From Pseudopyrenochaeta lycopersici (taxonomy: Eukaryota > Ascomycota > Dothideomycetes > Pleosporales > Pseudopyrenochaetaceae): 64,000 nucleotides of DNA. Below are positions 34,359-47,029 of the stretch, one piece after another. Both the position numbers and the translations under genes were made by a program. Positions within the stretch are counted from its first letter, which is position 1. Each line of letters starts with the position of its first letter. The notes under the pieces were generated by a model. It did not search any database. It was not told the DNA's origin and saw nothing but the letters and a program-made list of their open reading frames with translations. Where the stretch lies: contig NHZP01000017.1 of NCBI GenBank assembly GCA_003313425.1, positions 124,001 to 188,000 of the forward strand. Reading direction: 5' to 3'.

Positions 34359-34770
34359 AAAGTTAAATTTGCCTTAATCCATACTTCCTCCTCCACATTA
34401 TTTAATCGTATAGCCTCCGCATAGAATCCGCTAGTAACTTCTTTATAAAGATTGTAGAATATACACTCCTATTAAATGCTGTTATGTTGCTGTAAAGCTA
34501 GCTAAATAGACTAGGTAGCTTATTTAGGATAGGAATAATAACAACACAGTCCTAGAAGCGTATTAGGAAGAATAAAGGAAAGTAGGAATACGCTTAGGAG
34601 AGATATGAAACCTGAAACTAATAACACTAGAAGAGGATGCGCCTTAAAATAAGCGTACTTTGAAATTAACTAATCTATTTAAGCTAGAAGTGCTATAACT
34701 TACATAAACTTTATATATCTAGTTAAGTTATACTTAAAATTAGGTAGTAAGAAAGAGTGGATACTTAAAC
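34359..34770. other. AT-rich 3' flank of the membrane protein gene
   Basis: Composition switches abruptly to TA-rich after the stop codon. No gene is visible before the Copia-2 LTR. Confidence 0.6.
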
Positions 34771-34898
34771 TGTTGGCGGGCAGCAGGCAGGAGGAACTAG
34801 GTTGATTCCTATCAAATGAGACACAAGGGAACTACGTTATATACCCTGTGAATGCTTATATAACAGAGCACGTGAGAAGCTACCCGTGTTGGCTAACA
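34771..34898 (-). repeat. 3' LTR of Copia-2
   Basis: It is 128 bp, the reverse complement of the Copia-1 LTR, with a small insertion near its TATA-like region. Confidence 0.9.
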
Positions 34899-37797
34899 CA
34901 CCCCCCCAGCTTGAGTGAATGAAGAGCAACGAAAGCTGTAAATGAGTGTCCTCAAGCGTCTGCCTCTACTGTAGTTGGTAGTACCACCCCCCTAGGTCTT
35001 GTAGACTGAGAGCAGTACTCTCTGATTCCTCTCGAAGCCTTGATAGGTTACTTAGTCCTAGCTGTTGTACGAAGTTAGCATGCTTCTGTCAACTAAGGAT
35101 CTTGTAAGGCCGTCAGCCGGCATCTCTGTAGTAGCCTTCTAGTCTACCTGCAGTCTGCCTTCTGCTACCTCCTGACGTAACTAATAATAGTGTACGTCTA
35201 CATGCTTTAGCTTCGTCTAAAGCTTATTAACTGCACTTATTATAATTAAGACAGTCTGCTAGTTATCACACTATAGTGCTGGTGTAAATTTAGGATTATT
35301 TTAAATAGCTTAAAAGAAGCGTTGCTACTATTCTATCTCTAATCCTGTAAGGAATAGAGATAGTAGCTTAGCCTTAGTAGTTAATTTTATAACTAATTAT
35401 TAGACTGTTGCCTTCTAGTTAATAGGCAGTCTATATAGTTTAAAGATGTAGCCTTAAGAGCTTTAACGAGTTTTAGGCTTATCTGCGAAGGCCGTATCTA
35501 ATACACTATAAAAGAGAGGTTCTTACTCCTGCTAAGCTAGCGTTGTAATGCTAGTTATGCTGTGCTAGATGTCCCCTAACGCTTAAATAGCTAGGTGCTT
35601 TGTGCCTATTAGGTATCTCTACACATAGTTAGCAGCGTACAGGTGCTTTTACCCTAGATTCTGTAGGTGGCGTGCAAGGATTAAGTGCGCTCTCGCGACG
35701 TCTGGTCTCGTTAATATTAATCTATACGCTAGTAATCTAACTAGCTGCTAATACCTTTATGTTTAAGTAGTACTTAAATCCTCTATTAAAAAGTAGGAGG
35801 ACGTTATCTCTTAGGGGTACGTCTAAGCATCTTACGCTAGACCTTAAAGTAAACTTTACTGCGATCTTATTAATAAATAAGTCCTGTACTAGGTAGATTA
35901 ATTAAGTAAGCTCCTCGCGGATTATACAGATGCTAAGGAACTACTTTAGCTTGCCTAGCTTACAGATCTTGTACGTTCTAAGTATCTGTTACTTAAACGT
36001 CTAGTAGTAGCTTATATTAAGCAGATAGATATAGACGATAATATTATCTACATAGAAAAAGATAATTAGATAGTTATTTATATATAGGCACGGTGCTCTT
36101 AGCACAGGCCTTAACCTAAGCTTCTTTAAGGTTAATAAGAGCTCCTAGTACTATAGTAGTAGTACTTCCTTAAGGCTATAGAGTGCTTACTAAAGCTTAA
36201 GAAGCTTACTAAACTTATCTATAAACCCTTTAGGCGTATAATAGTATATTTTGCGTAGTAGTTAAGCGTTAAAAAAGGCGTTTAGGGTGTTAAACTAAAA
36301 TATCTTTACGTTAAATACTGCTACTAGTGCTATAAGAGATTAAAAGACCTTAATAGCTAACGTTATAGTATACGTCTTACCCTATACCTCCTGCAGGTCT
36401 CCTTATATATATATACGCGCCTTAAACTTGTATAGGTACTTATCTTTATTAAACTTGTATAAGAACACTTATATTAGGGGTAGAACCTTAGCATCTGCTA
36501 TTATTGTAGTAACCTCTGTACGCTTAAAGTAATCTTTTAACTAGCAGCTGTTAAGCTCTGCTTATACTGCCTCTCTAAACTTAGCACTAAATAGATAATC
36601 CTTTACTTCCTTCTATCGCTTTGGCGGCTCTGGCAGTTAATTACGATGTAGCCTTAACCTAGGCATCTTACCTGCGAGCTTCAAAGGAGCTGTTAGATTT
36701 AATGCTACTGCGAATACTCTGTAGTATGTAGCTAGGGCCTAGTTAGCTAGCCTCCTAGCCCTCTTACCCGCTATAATGTTGCTACTACTTCTAACAGCAG
36801 GATTAGTTATCCTGGGTGCGTTGTTCTGCTGACGATCTGGTAAATAGTCGTCTGTATTACTCTATCCTCTAGGCTATGCTGATAGTAGCTTTCGTGGTCA
36901 GCCTCGCCTGCCTGTTGCAGCTGGCCTAAGTGGTCCCTTTGGCCTAATTAGTCTATCTGGCCTAATTAGTCCATCTGGCCTACTTGTGACTGTAGACGTG
37001 TTATCCTTATGATGTGTCTGCAGCTCATCAAGCAGCTGTTCTTGAACCTGTTCCTCAGCGCCTTAATCTTCAGCACTAACTTGTTCTACCAGCTCTGTAG
37101 CTTAGTCTAGTTCTCTATCGTCGCCTGCCTCCTGTTAAGGTAGTGTAGTACTACGATCTGATGGTTCTAGTGTTAGTAGAAAGCCCCAGTCCTTATAGAA
37201 CTCTGCCACTATGTTGTTTTCAGCTATCTCTGTAGAACGAGCTGTCTCATCGTTGAGCTGATGCCTCTAGTTCTGCAGTATCTCTTAATTAGCCTCTATC
37301 TCCTGTACCTGAGGTATGTTAAGATAGTTAATATCTTCTCGTACAATAGCTTCTCTCTCAGCTTTCTCGTAGTCGTTAAAAAGGCTGTTCTTCTAAAATA
37401 TTACGTCTCTTACGCGTATTACTTAGCTCTTCTTTGGCAGCTAGATGCGGAAGATATTTATTAAGTCGTACCCTGTGAGGTATCCTATAAATGTACGAGA
37501 CTTAAGCTTATCTGCTTTCTTCAGCTTCTTATTCAGGATATAGGCTTTACAGCCTATCTGTGAGAAGTAGGCAACTGAAGGCTGCCTGCCATAGACTAGC
37601 TCATATGGCGTCTTCCATGCGATTGACTTAGTAGGAGTGACGTTGACGATTCGAGCTGCTGTAACTGCTAGCTCATTTGACAGCGACTTTAGCAGTCCTG
37701 CCTTGATTCGAAGTAATCTTACTCTCGTCATAATCACGTTCCCTGCTTACTCTGCGGCTCCTAGCTGTTCAGGCGTGTCAGGGGCTCGAAGCTTAAC

Positions 37798-40700
37798 TAG
37801 AGTTGCTATCAATCAGTCCAATCAGTCCAGCTAGTCAAAACTTGACTAGACTGCTTGGCGATACCCTCAGACTGGACTGATTTGACTGCCAAGACTTCTG
37901 CACAGGCCAAATTAAGACTGATTAACTGCCAAGAGTGAACGTATATTTTTAGACTAATTAGACTAATTAACTTAACCGCAACCAAACTAGTTAATTTGCG
38001 CCTAGATCTTAACAACCTCGTCCTTATCCTAAGCTCTACTTAGTAGTGTAATACCTATACGCTTCTAGCTCTTTAAACACTGCAACGCTGTAATTAACCC
38101 AGGCCTTACCTATAGTCTCCTTGTTCCTAGCATATTACTAAGTTTGCTAAAGGTACGCCTACAGTTAGTAGCTGCAGCAGGGATTGTGAGGACGTTGATT
38201 GTAAACTGTAACAGAGTAGGGTATCGTTGCGTCTGTAATCGCTAGTAGGTAATTAGATTAAGTAACAGCGCGTCGTCCTTAGGTAGTGTAGGCTCGCGCT
38301 TCTAGAGTTTGTACTTATTACTAAGGCTATCCTTAACCTTCTTTATAGCTACTTCTATTTAGAACTTTAAGAATGCTAATCGCGACGCTGCTAGTAGGCT
38401 AACGCGCTGCTTCTTAGCTAGCTGCTTAACTACGTTGTTATTATTACTAACGCTCGTAGTAGCTGCCTCGTTACAGTCTTTCTACATCGCTAAGAAGGCC
38501 TTATAATTACTTATCAGCTAACCGTCGCGGAAGTAAGGGCTGTATTTAACGCTATTATAGTTGTTAGGGACGTGCTAAAGGGCCTTAAGGTGGTGTTTGT
38601 AGTGCAGGTGGAGGATAGTAGTAGCGTAGTAGACAGGCGCGTCGTTAAACTTTGCGTAGTACGTAGTAAGTTTAGCGTGAGTAAGGTTAACGTTAACTAT
38701 AAGGTAGTCTTTAGGCGCTGCTAGATTGTTATAGTTAACCTCGCTAAGGCGATCTTTTAGTGCTTTAAGCTTATTAAGCAGCTACTTAAAGGCAATTAGT
38801 ACCTCCTAAATTGCGCCGTGGCGGCCGTGTTGACCGCGGCCTTTAAGCAAACGCGTTGCCTTAGCGAAGGGCTTAAGTAGACTGATATACTTACTTATTA
38901 TCGCCTAGTCTTTGCTTGTAAGTCTATCTTCGCGTATAAAGAGTTAAGGCTGTTGTTCTATCGCTTGCGGCAGCGCCCTCTTTGAACGCCTAGCTAACGC
39001 TGCGTTAACGCGGTGCTTGTTAAGTTTTACCTCTACGTAGCTATTAAGTGGGCCGTAGAGCTTAGCTGCGCGGACAAAGGCAGCGTAGTAGGAGTTCTAG
39101 CGCGTCTTAACAGGCTTAACGAGTTCCTTGCATACTGCAGGCTTGCCTAACAGCTCTGCCTCCTCACGCTAAAAGTGCGCAAGCAGTTGTCGTGATTAAG
39201 GTGTACAGATAGACACAATTACGTTAAATAGTACTCTAATTAGTCTATACCTACGCTATTCCTGTATAAACTTCTCCTTATCCTATAAATAATAGTAGCT
39301 ACCTAGCAGTAGCGTAGGAAGGATGCTAACTTACGTCTAGATTATTACCCTTATTCTTGTACGCCTTGCGGTCCTTACCCTAGATTACTACCTGGGCGCC
39401 AAGGTTAAGTATGTAGTAACAGCAGCGTAGTCGCTGACGAGGAGCGTTAAAGCTATACTCAGCAGCTAGATAAGCGACTGCAGTGTTATTATTATACGCG
39501 TTATTAAGTATAAAGTAGCTAACTAACTGCTCCTTAACTTCGAAGTTTCGTAGCGTTGCAGTAACAATTTTCCCTATATTCTTACTGCTGTGCTGGCCGT
39601 AGAGCTTAGGCAGCCTAAGCAGATAGTCCTCTAGCTCGCCTGCTGCGTTTAGATAGTGTACACAGATACTAGTGAGCGCGCGCTTCCCGCTAGTTAACGT
39701 CTAGTTATTAAATAATACGTGTATTAGGGAGCGAGCGTTACGTATATAAGCTGTAACAGTAGGTACGTAGGTAACGTACTTAGCGATGATAGCGTCGCGG
39801 AGGGACTAGTGGCTGCGCTAAAGTACAGCTTTAGCTAATAGGTTTGCAGCCTGAATTAATTATTAAAACGTTGGTGTCTCTATTACGCGTAAGCTCTAAT
39901 TATTAGTAGTAATCTAATCTTTTAACGCGTTGCAAAACATGCGCTTTGTAAAGCTTACTGCTAGCTTATTTGCTACCTGCTGCGATACTTAAACGCTGTT
40001 GTTACGCATCTAAGTAATAAGCGTGCCTTAATTAGGATCACTGTTGCCCTTAATTAGCCTATTAGCGTTTATCCTGTAGCCTTGCGTAAGCTGCTTTAGG
40101 TGAGCTCCTGCTAATAAGGTAGACGTCAATACATTAAACAGGCTACCTGGTTAACGATAGAGGTGGCAATAGCGACAAAGCTAGTAGTTGCGCTGTCGTT
40201 CGCAGTAGTAAACAGCCTAGCCGTGGCGATATATCTAGCTAGGTTGGCTGCGAGCGTGCTCTTTTTGGCGTTGTTTAAGCTCAGGTACGCGTCTCTAATT
40301 AAGCCCCTCATATGTATTGTTGTTGTCGTCGTCCTCAGCTAACTCGTCTACAATAGGCGCGTCAGGGTCTTTAGCGTCGTCTGCAATAGGCGTAACAGAG
40401 GCGGTAGGCTTTAGATCTTTGCGTTTATCGCGCTCTATAAGGCCGCGGAGAGCTTAGTTAGCCTGTAAGGATATAATAGCAGGGGATATTAGTAAAGAAT
40501 AGTTACAGACGCGTCGCTAATAAAGATTAGATAATAAGGACGCGAATTCCTAAGTAAGTAATAGCTAATTAGAGCTTACGGGGGTTCGCTTAAAAGTCTA
40601 GTAGGCTCTTATTAGCTAAATACAACTAGGGTTTGTATTGTTAACCTTATAAGTATAATTCTGTCCTTAACACTAACGCCCTATATTAGTTTACTAATTA

Positions 40701-40831
40701 GTCTAGTTAGTCTAAAGCTCTAAACTGTAACTGGACTGCTTAGCGCTGTCCTTAAACTTGGACTGATTAGACTGATTCTTGGCAGTCAATCAATTAGTCT
40801 AAGCGATCTTGACTGATTGTTATCAAGTCTG
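37798..40831 (-). mobile_element. hAT transposon inserted in Copia-2
   Basis: The 8-bp sequence AGCTTAAC is duplicated at 37790-37797 and 40832-40839 and occurs once at the equivalent place in Copia-1. The ends form an imperfect terminal inverted repeat, TAGAGTTGCTATCAATCAGT against CAGACTTGATAACAATCAGT. An 8-bp target duplication is the hallmark of hAT elements. Subterminal words such as CAATCAGTC recur inside both ends, a common feature of hAT transposase binding regions. Confidence 0.88.
38000..40450 (-). pseudogene. hAT transposase, decayed
   Basis: On the minus strand, about 38225-38130 reads TINVLTIPAAATNCRRTFSK. This fits the hAT C-terminal dimerisation signature (I-P-A-x-S/T...E/R-x-F-S). 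A 61-codon open piece at 40311-40126 (MRGLIRDAYLSLNNAKKST) belongs to the N-terminal half. Between them the frame is broken by many RIP stops, so DDE residues could not be placed. Coordinates are approximate. Confidence 0.7.
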
Positions 40832-43119
40832 AGCTTAACCTTAAGGCCAGCCTGCCTCGCGATCTCATAGAGCTGTAAGCCGTACCCGCAATTACCGTTA
40901 ACCTTAAGGACAACGACAGTATGTCTATACTAGCGTTCAATCTTGTTTATTAGCGCTCGCAACGCTGCTATCACGACAGGTAGTGTTTTATTAGTAAGAG
41001 TCGTCGCCTTATACTACCTTAAGAACTCGCATACAGTATGCAGGAGGTAACAATCTCTGTTATAGCACGTTTCTCCTGTCAGGATTAGCTGTACGAGATT
41101 AACTATAATCCTATAGAAAGGCCTTGTAGCTTAATTATCTAATTAACGCCTGCTAACCTAAGCTATTAATTTTAACTTAATACTGGTCTCGCATTCTCGC
41201 AGCTGCGGTGCTTAAGCTCCTTACTTAAGGCTAATTCCTCGTACGTTCGCATTTAAGTAATTAATTGCCTCCTTACTCGCGTGTGTAAATATCTTATAAG
41301 CTTTAATATAAGATGCGGTAATTAGACGTTAATCTTCCTATAAGACCTTATACGCTCCTTAAAGAGCTGTTATAAAGCTACTTAGTACTAGATAATTATT
41401 CTTATTAGCATTAATAATCTAGTGTCCTTATCTATACCTAAGTAGGCATGTAACGTTTAATAGATACTGCTTATATATAATATCTTATCCTAAGTTAAAC
41501 TAAATACCTATCTCTTAGCATCATAAGAGGCTTATAACGTTTATAAAGAAGCCTTCTATAAGGGCTATATTAGTTAGCTTAATCTAACTTATTCTAGATA
41601 GTTAATTAACCTTAAATATAACCTCTCCCTAGGCCTGTATTACTAGGATTAAGTCTCTTACAAGCACTGTTTCCTAAGCTGTCGCTTGCCTTATCTCTTA
41701 CTAGCTAAACCTCCTTAAATTGCATATATAGATGTTTAAGCCTAGGTTAAGGATCTATTAATTAATAATTGTTAGCAGCGTTTTTAGTTGCACCTAGGTA
41801 ACAGAGAAGGTGCAAAACTGCCCCCCTAGCTCTCCTTTCTACTGTTAAGGCTTATTAGCTTATCTACGCCCTTAATTTTCTTGCCGTAACGAGCGAGGAG
41901 CTTATTAATCCTTTTAACCTGCTCTAGGTTCTTTAAGGCCTCAGCTATCTTATCCTGTATAGCTTTAATAGGTCAAAAGCTCTCTAGTCTCTTTAGATAA
42001 TTTAGAAATAGGTACTAGCACTCCCTGTACTAATATATACCTCTGTAGAGATATTCTAGCTTATAAGCTGATTTTGATGATCTCTGCTCCTTCTAGTCCT
42101 TCTAGTCCTTCTGGTCTTTCTGGTCTGTTCTGTTTAAAACACTAAGTGTTGTAAACGTGCTAAGTAACGTTACACTAGGCCTAATTTGTTAATAATAGAC
42201 TCTAAACTAAGCTATATAGTCTACTAGAGGTTAAATCTTATTTGCCTTATCTAAGGTCTCCTTTTTAATAAGGTTATAGTGCGATAACGCTGCCTATTTA
42301 GGGGTAATCGTCCTAATTAATATTAGGAAATCCTCTTAAGCTTAATAACCTATTATTTTAGGGAGACCTGTCCCCTTACCTTAGTTAGTAATATAAATCT
42401 AGTTATTAAGCTATTACTTAAGATCTTAACTCTAAGAGCTATCCTGTAGAGCTTAATATTTAATAGTTAGCTCTCTACTTTATAAGGTAGCTATTAGCGT
42501 AAACTGCTTCTTAAGAGTAACTAGTTAATTATACGCCTTATCTTTTCTGCTAATAAGGTAAAGGTATTAAGCAGTAATTATACAGCTAATATTAAGAAGG
42601 AGCTTACTATCCTTCTGCTTTAGTTTTATATACTCTACTCTTTTATATCTCTAGTCTTAAAGGAGATTACTGTATAATACCTTCTTAGCTGCGTCTAGCT
42701 AGCTAATCTCTGTCGCTTCTAGCTATATATTACTAGGTAATAGTTTAGTTAGTTCTCTAAGCTTTAGTAGCTTATCCTTTAGTTTTAAGATATTGTAGTA
42801 CTTCTAAATACTATCTACAACAGCTTTCTCTTATTGTAGCTAGAACTATAACTCCTAGTCGGCTAGTTTATCTAGTAAAACAGGTACTTGTGTAACTCCT
42901 GCCTTATTATACGATATTATAATCTTAGTAATTAATTACTAAACTAGTCTCTATGTAAAGAGTACTAGTTCTAGTTAAATAGCGACACTTGTTAACTATA
43001 TAGGTCTTTAACGCTGACCTAGCTGTTAATAGACACAACGGGTAAATATAAACGTAGTGTTATTAGTTACACGTCTAAAGCTATATTAGTGCAGAGTTGT
43101 GTAGCTTTAGGAGGTGCAA

Positions 43120-43133
43120 ACTGGGCTTATAAC
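43120..43133 (-). promoter_or_regulatory. Primer-binding site of Copia-2
   Basis: It carries the same 14 bases (GTTATAAGCCCAGT on the minus strand) as the site in Copia-1, directly next to the 5' LTR. Confidence 0.65.
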
Positions 43134-43256
43134 TATTAGCGGGCAGCAGGCAGGAGGAACTAGGTTGATTCCTATCAAATGAGACACAAGGGAACTATAT
43201 ACCCTGTGAATGCTTATATAACAGAGCACGTAAGAAGCTAACTATGTTGGCTAACA
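43134..43256 (-). repeat. 5' LTR of Copia-2
   Basis: It is 123 bp and pairs with 34771-34898. The terminal CA is mutated to TA. Confidence 0.88.
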
Positions 43257-43292
43257 TAAAGAAACAAGGCAGAGGAAGCACCTGTACAATAA

Positions 43293-43335
<43 letters not shown>

Positions 43336-43336
43336 T
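43293..43336. repeat. Trinucleotide microsatellite (TAG)n
   Basis: About 14 uninterrupted TAG/GTA repeats. The frame 43546-43238 that crosses it is an artefact of the repeat. Confidence 0.95.
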
Positions 43337-43339
43337 AAA

Positions 43340-46300
43340 GAGAAAGAGAAAAGAGAGGGGAGGCAGCATATATATACACCTACTACAGGCGCTAAGAGTA
43401 GACCCTAACAATACGATATAGTGCGATATAATGCGATAGCCCTCGTAAAAAGAGAAGGTAAAGAGGAGAATAGTATAAGCTATACGTACGTAGAAGCAAT
43501 AATAAAGAAGGACACTATATAAGTAAGTAGTAGTAAAGGGGAACACTATGCGAATAAGTAATAGTAAAGAGAGATATTACGTAAATAATAAGGAAGTAGT
43601 ATAAGCTATCTATCCGCAGGAGTAATAGGAAAGAGGAGTATTACGCGAATAATACATACTAATAAAAGATAATATAATAAGGCTAATTAACTGCAGGAAC
43701 GTATAAGTAACTAGCTAAAAATATTATATATAGTTAACGCCTAAGCAGGTAAACTACAGATTAAAGAAAAACCTAGATATACATACGCAGGGTATAAAAG
43801 AAAAAGTTGCTAGTGTCTGTACGTAATGTATAAGGTTAGTACGCGCGACGTTAAGCTGTTGCGCGCTATTATATAATAATAGAAGCTTTAGGCACTAAGG
43901 CTAAAGCTCTGTACCTCCTATATAAGAACTCTCCCTAACTATACGTAGAGAGATGAAGAATAATTACTATAAATACAGATACCTACTACATACACAATAA
44001 CTTACCGTACGCTGCACCTGCAGAGGAAGTTCTACCTACAAAATATATTATAAATATAGTAGTAAAGTATAAGAATTAAGTAATATACTTATATTCTAAC
44101 TACTTCATATACTTTAAAGAGTGTAATAAACTTACTAAATAGCTTTGTATTTAGTTAGTAAGTTAAGTTAATATACTTAGTACTAAGTAATACAAGGTCT
44201 CTTTAGTAGAATACTTTATTCTTATACTTTTTATTAAAATATTAGCTTTAATACTTTTATACTTTTTATAAGTATTTTATAAGTATACTTCTTACGCTAT
44301 ATATATACTTAACTTTATCTATTATATTAGGTATCTCTTTCTCTAGCTTACTATCCTTAAGAGGTAAAGTAACTAGTAAGTACTTACTATATATAGTATA
44401 AAAAGAAGTTAATTTTATTAACTTATAGACTAAATTATTATACATAAATTAAGCTATTCTTAAAAGCTTAACTTAGTTATCTTAAGCTACTAATATAAAG
44501 ACTTAAAGGTACTCTTTAAGTGTTTAACTTTAATATTCTATTTACTTATCTGTTTATAGATAAAAAGCTATACTTAGCTTATACTTTACTTATAGTTAGT
44601 AGTAAATCTCTACCTAAAAGTTAGAAGTAAAGATAAAGCTTCTATTTAATATAATACTTTTTTATACTTTAAACTTTAAAATTATATAATTAAAGTAAGC
44701 TTTTATAAACTATTTTATATCTTATATTTTTAAAGTAAGTATATAGAGTACTATTTTTAAGAAGTAATTAATAATTATAAAAATTATATTAAATATCTAA
44801 CTTAAACTATTTTTTACTAAAAGTAACTTAGAAATAAAGTCTAGTATAACTTCCTTAAATATATCTTTAAGAACTAGTAAAAGTACTAACTTTCTATAGA
44901 AACTATACTTTAGAGCTTTACTTTTTTAGTAAATAATATATATTCTTATATACTCTTAAATATTATAACTAAGTATTAGCTAATAGTATAGCCTTATAAT
45001 TAGCTTAAGCATTCTATATATACTAAAGTAGCCTACTATACGCGTGTTATAGTTGTAAAATAAAATCTCTTACTTAATAGCTACTTCTTTTAAAATATAT
45101 ATTCTACTATTATATTTTAAGACTTTTCTTTTATTAAGTCGCTAAATAGGCGCCTTTTTACTACTTTAAGTATATTCTATATATATAGAGTGTATAATCT
45201 ACTACGAAGTAAAAGTATCTCTTTACTATAGTTAGTATAGAGTTTCTATCTATATTTTAGACTTTAGTATTATAGGTTTACTACTAACTAATACTTTAGC
45301 TAGTAAATATAGTATTTATAGTATATATTCTATAGCGCTAGTAGTAAAAACCTTTATAGCTATATAAACTATAGTAATATACGTCTTATACGCGCTTATT
45401 AAGCTAACCTTAGTTATAAATTCTTTTACTTTACTATACCTTACTCTTACTAGTAGTTTATTTTATAAGATAAGTAATAACTAAGTTAGTAATAAGTTCT
45501 TTTATATATAATCTACTCTTTATAAAGGGCTATTTATAAAGTTTATTTTGTTTAAGTAGTACTTTAGTTTAAAATTAAAAGCTCTTAGATAGTTTACCTA
45601 ATATACTTAATATAAGTTTAACTTCTATACTATATATATAGAGCGTAAGTTATTATAGTTACTTAGGACCTATATAGTATACTATATACTTTAAAAGTAA
45701 TACTACTACTACTTAAAGCGCTATATAATTTAGCTTAGCGCTCTAAAGCTTCTTTAATATAAAAGTAATTAGATACTTTTTTTTATTTTTAAATAACTAT
45801 AATAAATTACTTAAGATAGTAAAAGTAGATATATCTATCTCTATATATATTATAAGAGTAGGGTTAAAATAGCGTAAAATTAGCGTACTTAGAAAACGCT
45901 CTTTAAGCTTCTTAAATAATATATTTACTATATTATTCTAATAAAAATCTTAATTACTTTTAAGTATATTAGTAAAAAAAGCTATTTTATAGGCGTATCT
46001 TAGTAAAATATTAATAAAAGTTAGTAAACTTAAAAAAAGGCTAAACTTCTTTAATATTTATAAGCTACAGCTACTAAGTAATAGTCTTAATACGCGCTAA
46101 ATTTATATAAATTCTACGCGTTATAATAATAAGCCTAAGGAAGTAAACCTTACTTAATATAAAAGTATACTTTTTAAATTTAATAAAGAGTTCTACCTTA
46201 TATAAGGCTTTAAATATAGAGTGTACTACGCGCTAGTATACTATAATATCTTTACTATAAGTATAAATAAGTATATTATTAAAGTATACTATATAAATAT

Positions 46301-46697
46301 AGTTTAAATATTTACTAAGTACTTTATTAATATAAGCTTAAAAGCTTACTAGAGTATTAGTTAGCCTAAATAGTATAACTACGTACTTAAAGTAGCTAGA
46401 TTAAGCTTAAAAAGTAGTTTTCTACTTATCTCTTGATTAAATTCTTAAGTAATAGTATATATTATAAAGATCTAGAGTAGTATAATAATATATACCTAAT
46501 AAGTAATCTATTACTTCTCTAATTAATAGAAGTAGGTAATAATTTTTAATTATAATAGTATTTAATCTGTTATACTAAATCTAGCTTTTATATACTATAT
46601 TTTTTATATAGTTATAAAGTACTTTAAGCTTATATATAAAGAGGTTATACAGTAGACTATATAGAGGTTCTTTATTAGCTATAAGTAAGATAGTATA
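43340..46697 (-). mobile_element. Gypsy-3: RIP-degraded Ty3/Gypsy relic
   Basis: On the minus strand, 46500-46030 reads an RT: the .LDLYNIYYYLRI block, then KTTF, then YIYIVYFNNILIYT in place of the YxDDILIYS core, then a final block FFKFTNFY. RNase H and integrase should follow toward 44600, but they are too mutated to place. LTRs were not found. The 5' side is cut by the pogo element at 46698. This is the most TA-rich part of the window. Confidence 0.7.
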
Positions 46698-47029
46698 ACG
46701 TACATAGTAAGCGAGTAGGCTATGTAGGCGAGCGGGCTACCCTACTAACTTTACGCAACGCATCAACTTTAATTAATTATGTCTCTACTAATTTAACCTT
46801 AACTAGCTCCTTATAAGGCTAATATTAATCTTATAATTTTAGCTCTTAATCTAGATTAAATTTAGACTAAGCGAGTTGCTACCTAGACGTTTAAAGTCCC
46901 TTAAACTACGCTTTAGCTGTAACAGTGCAGAGCCCCACTACGCCAAATGGCCAAAAGTACATCAATACTAGCTCAACTGCTAGTACTGGGCTCTGTATCT
47001 AATATATAGGTGAGCTGTAACAGTACCCC

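Larger units (their letters stand above)
35020..42917 (-). pseudogene. Copia-2 Gag-Pol polyprotein, interrupted
   Basis: Collinear with the Copia-1 polyprotein on the minus strand: RNase H near 35050-35500, RT near 35900-36450, integrase near 37440-37740. The integrase piece is a 98-codon stop-free stretch with TPYELVYGRQP. The first part (Gag, protease) lies at about 40840-42917. The initiator ATG present in Copia-1 is ATA here (42917-42915). The hAT element sits in the integrase region. Confidence 0.85.
34771..43256 (-). mobile_element. Copia-2: second copy of the Copia element, split by hAT
   Basis: LTRs at 34771-34898 and 43134-43256 match those of Copia-1. Flanks are TAAAC and TAAAG, a probable TSD with one mismatch. 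Removing the 3034-bp hAT insertion and one 8-bp duplication leaves about 5444 bp, close to the 5428 bp of Copia-1. The polypurine tract (reverse of CACCCCCCC) and the primer-binding site (43120-43133) are at the expected ends. RIP mutations differ from those in Copia-1, so the two copies were mutated independently. Confidence 0.92.

Noticed and set aside
43238..43546. 102-codon minus-strand frame with a poly-Tyr run
   Set aside because: Produced by the (TAG)n microsatellite next to the Copia-2 LTR.
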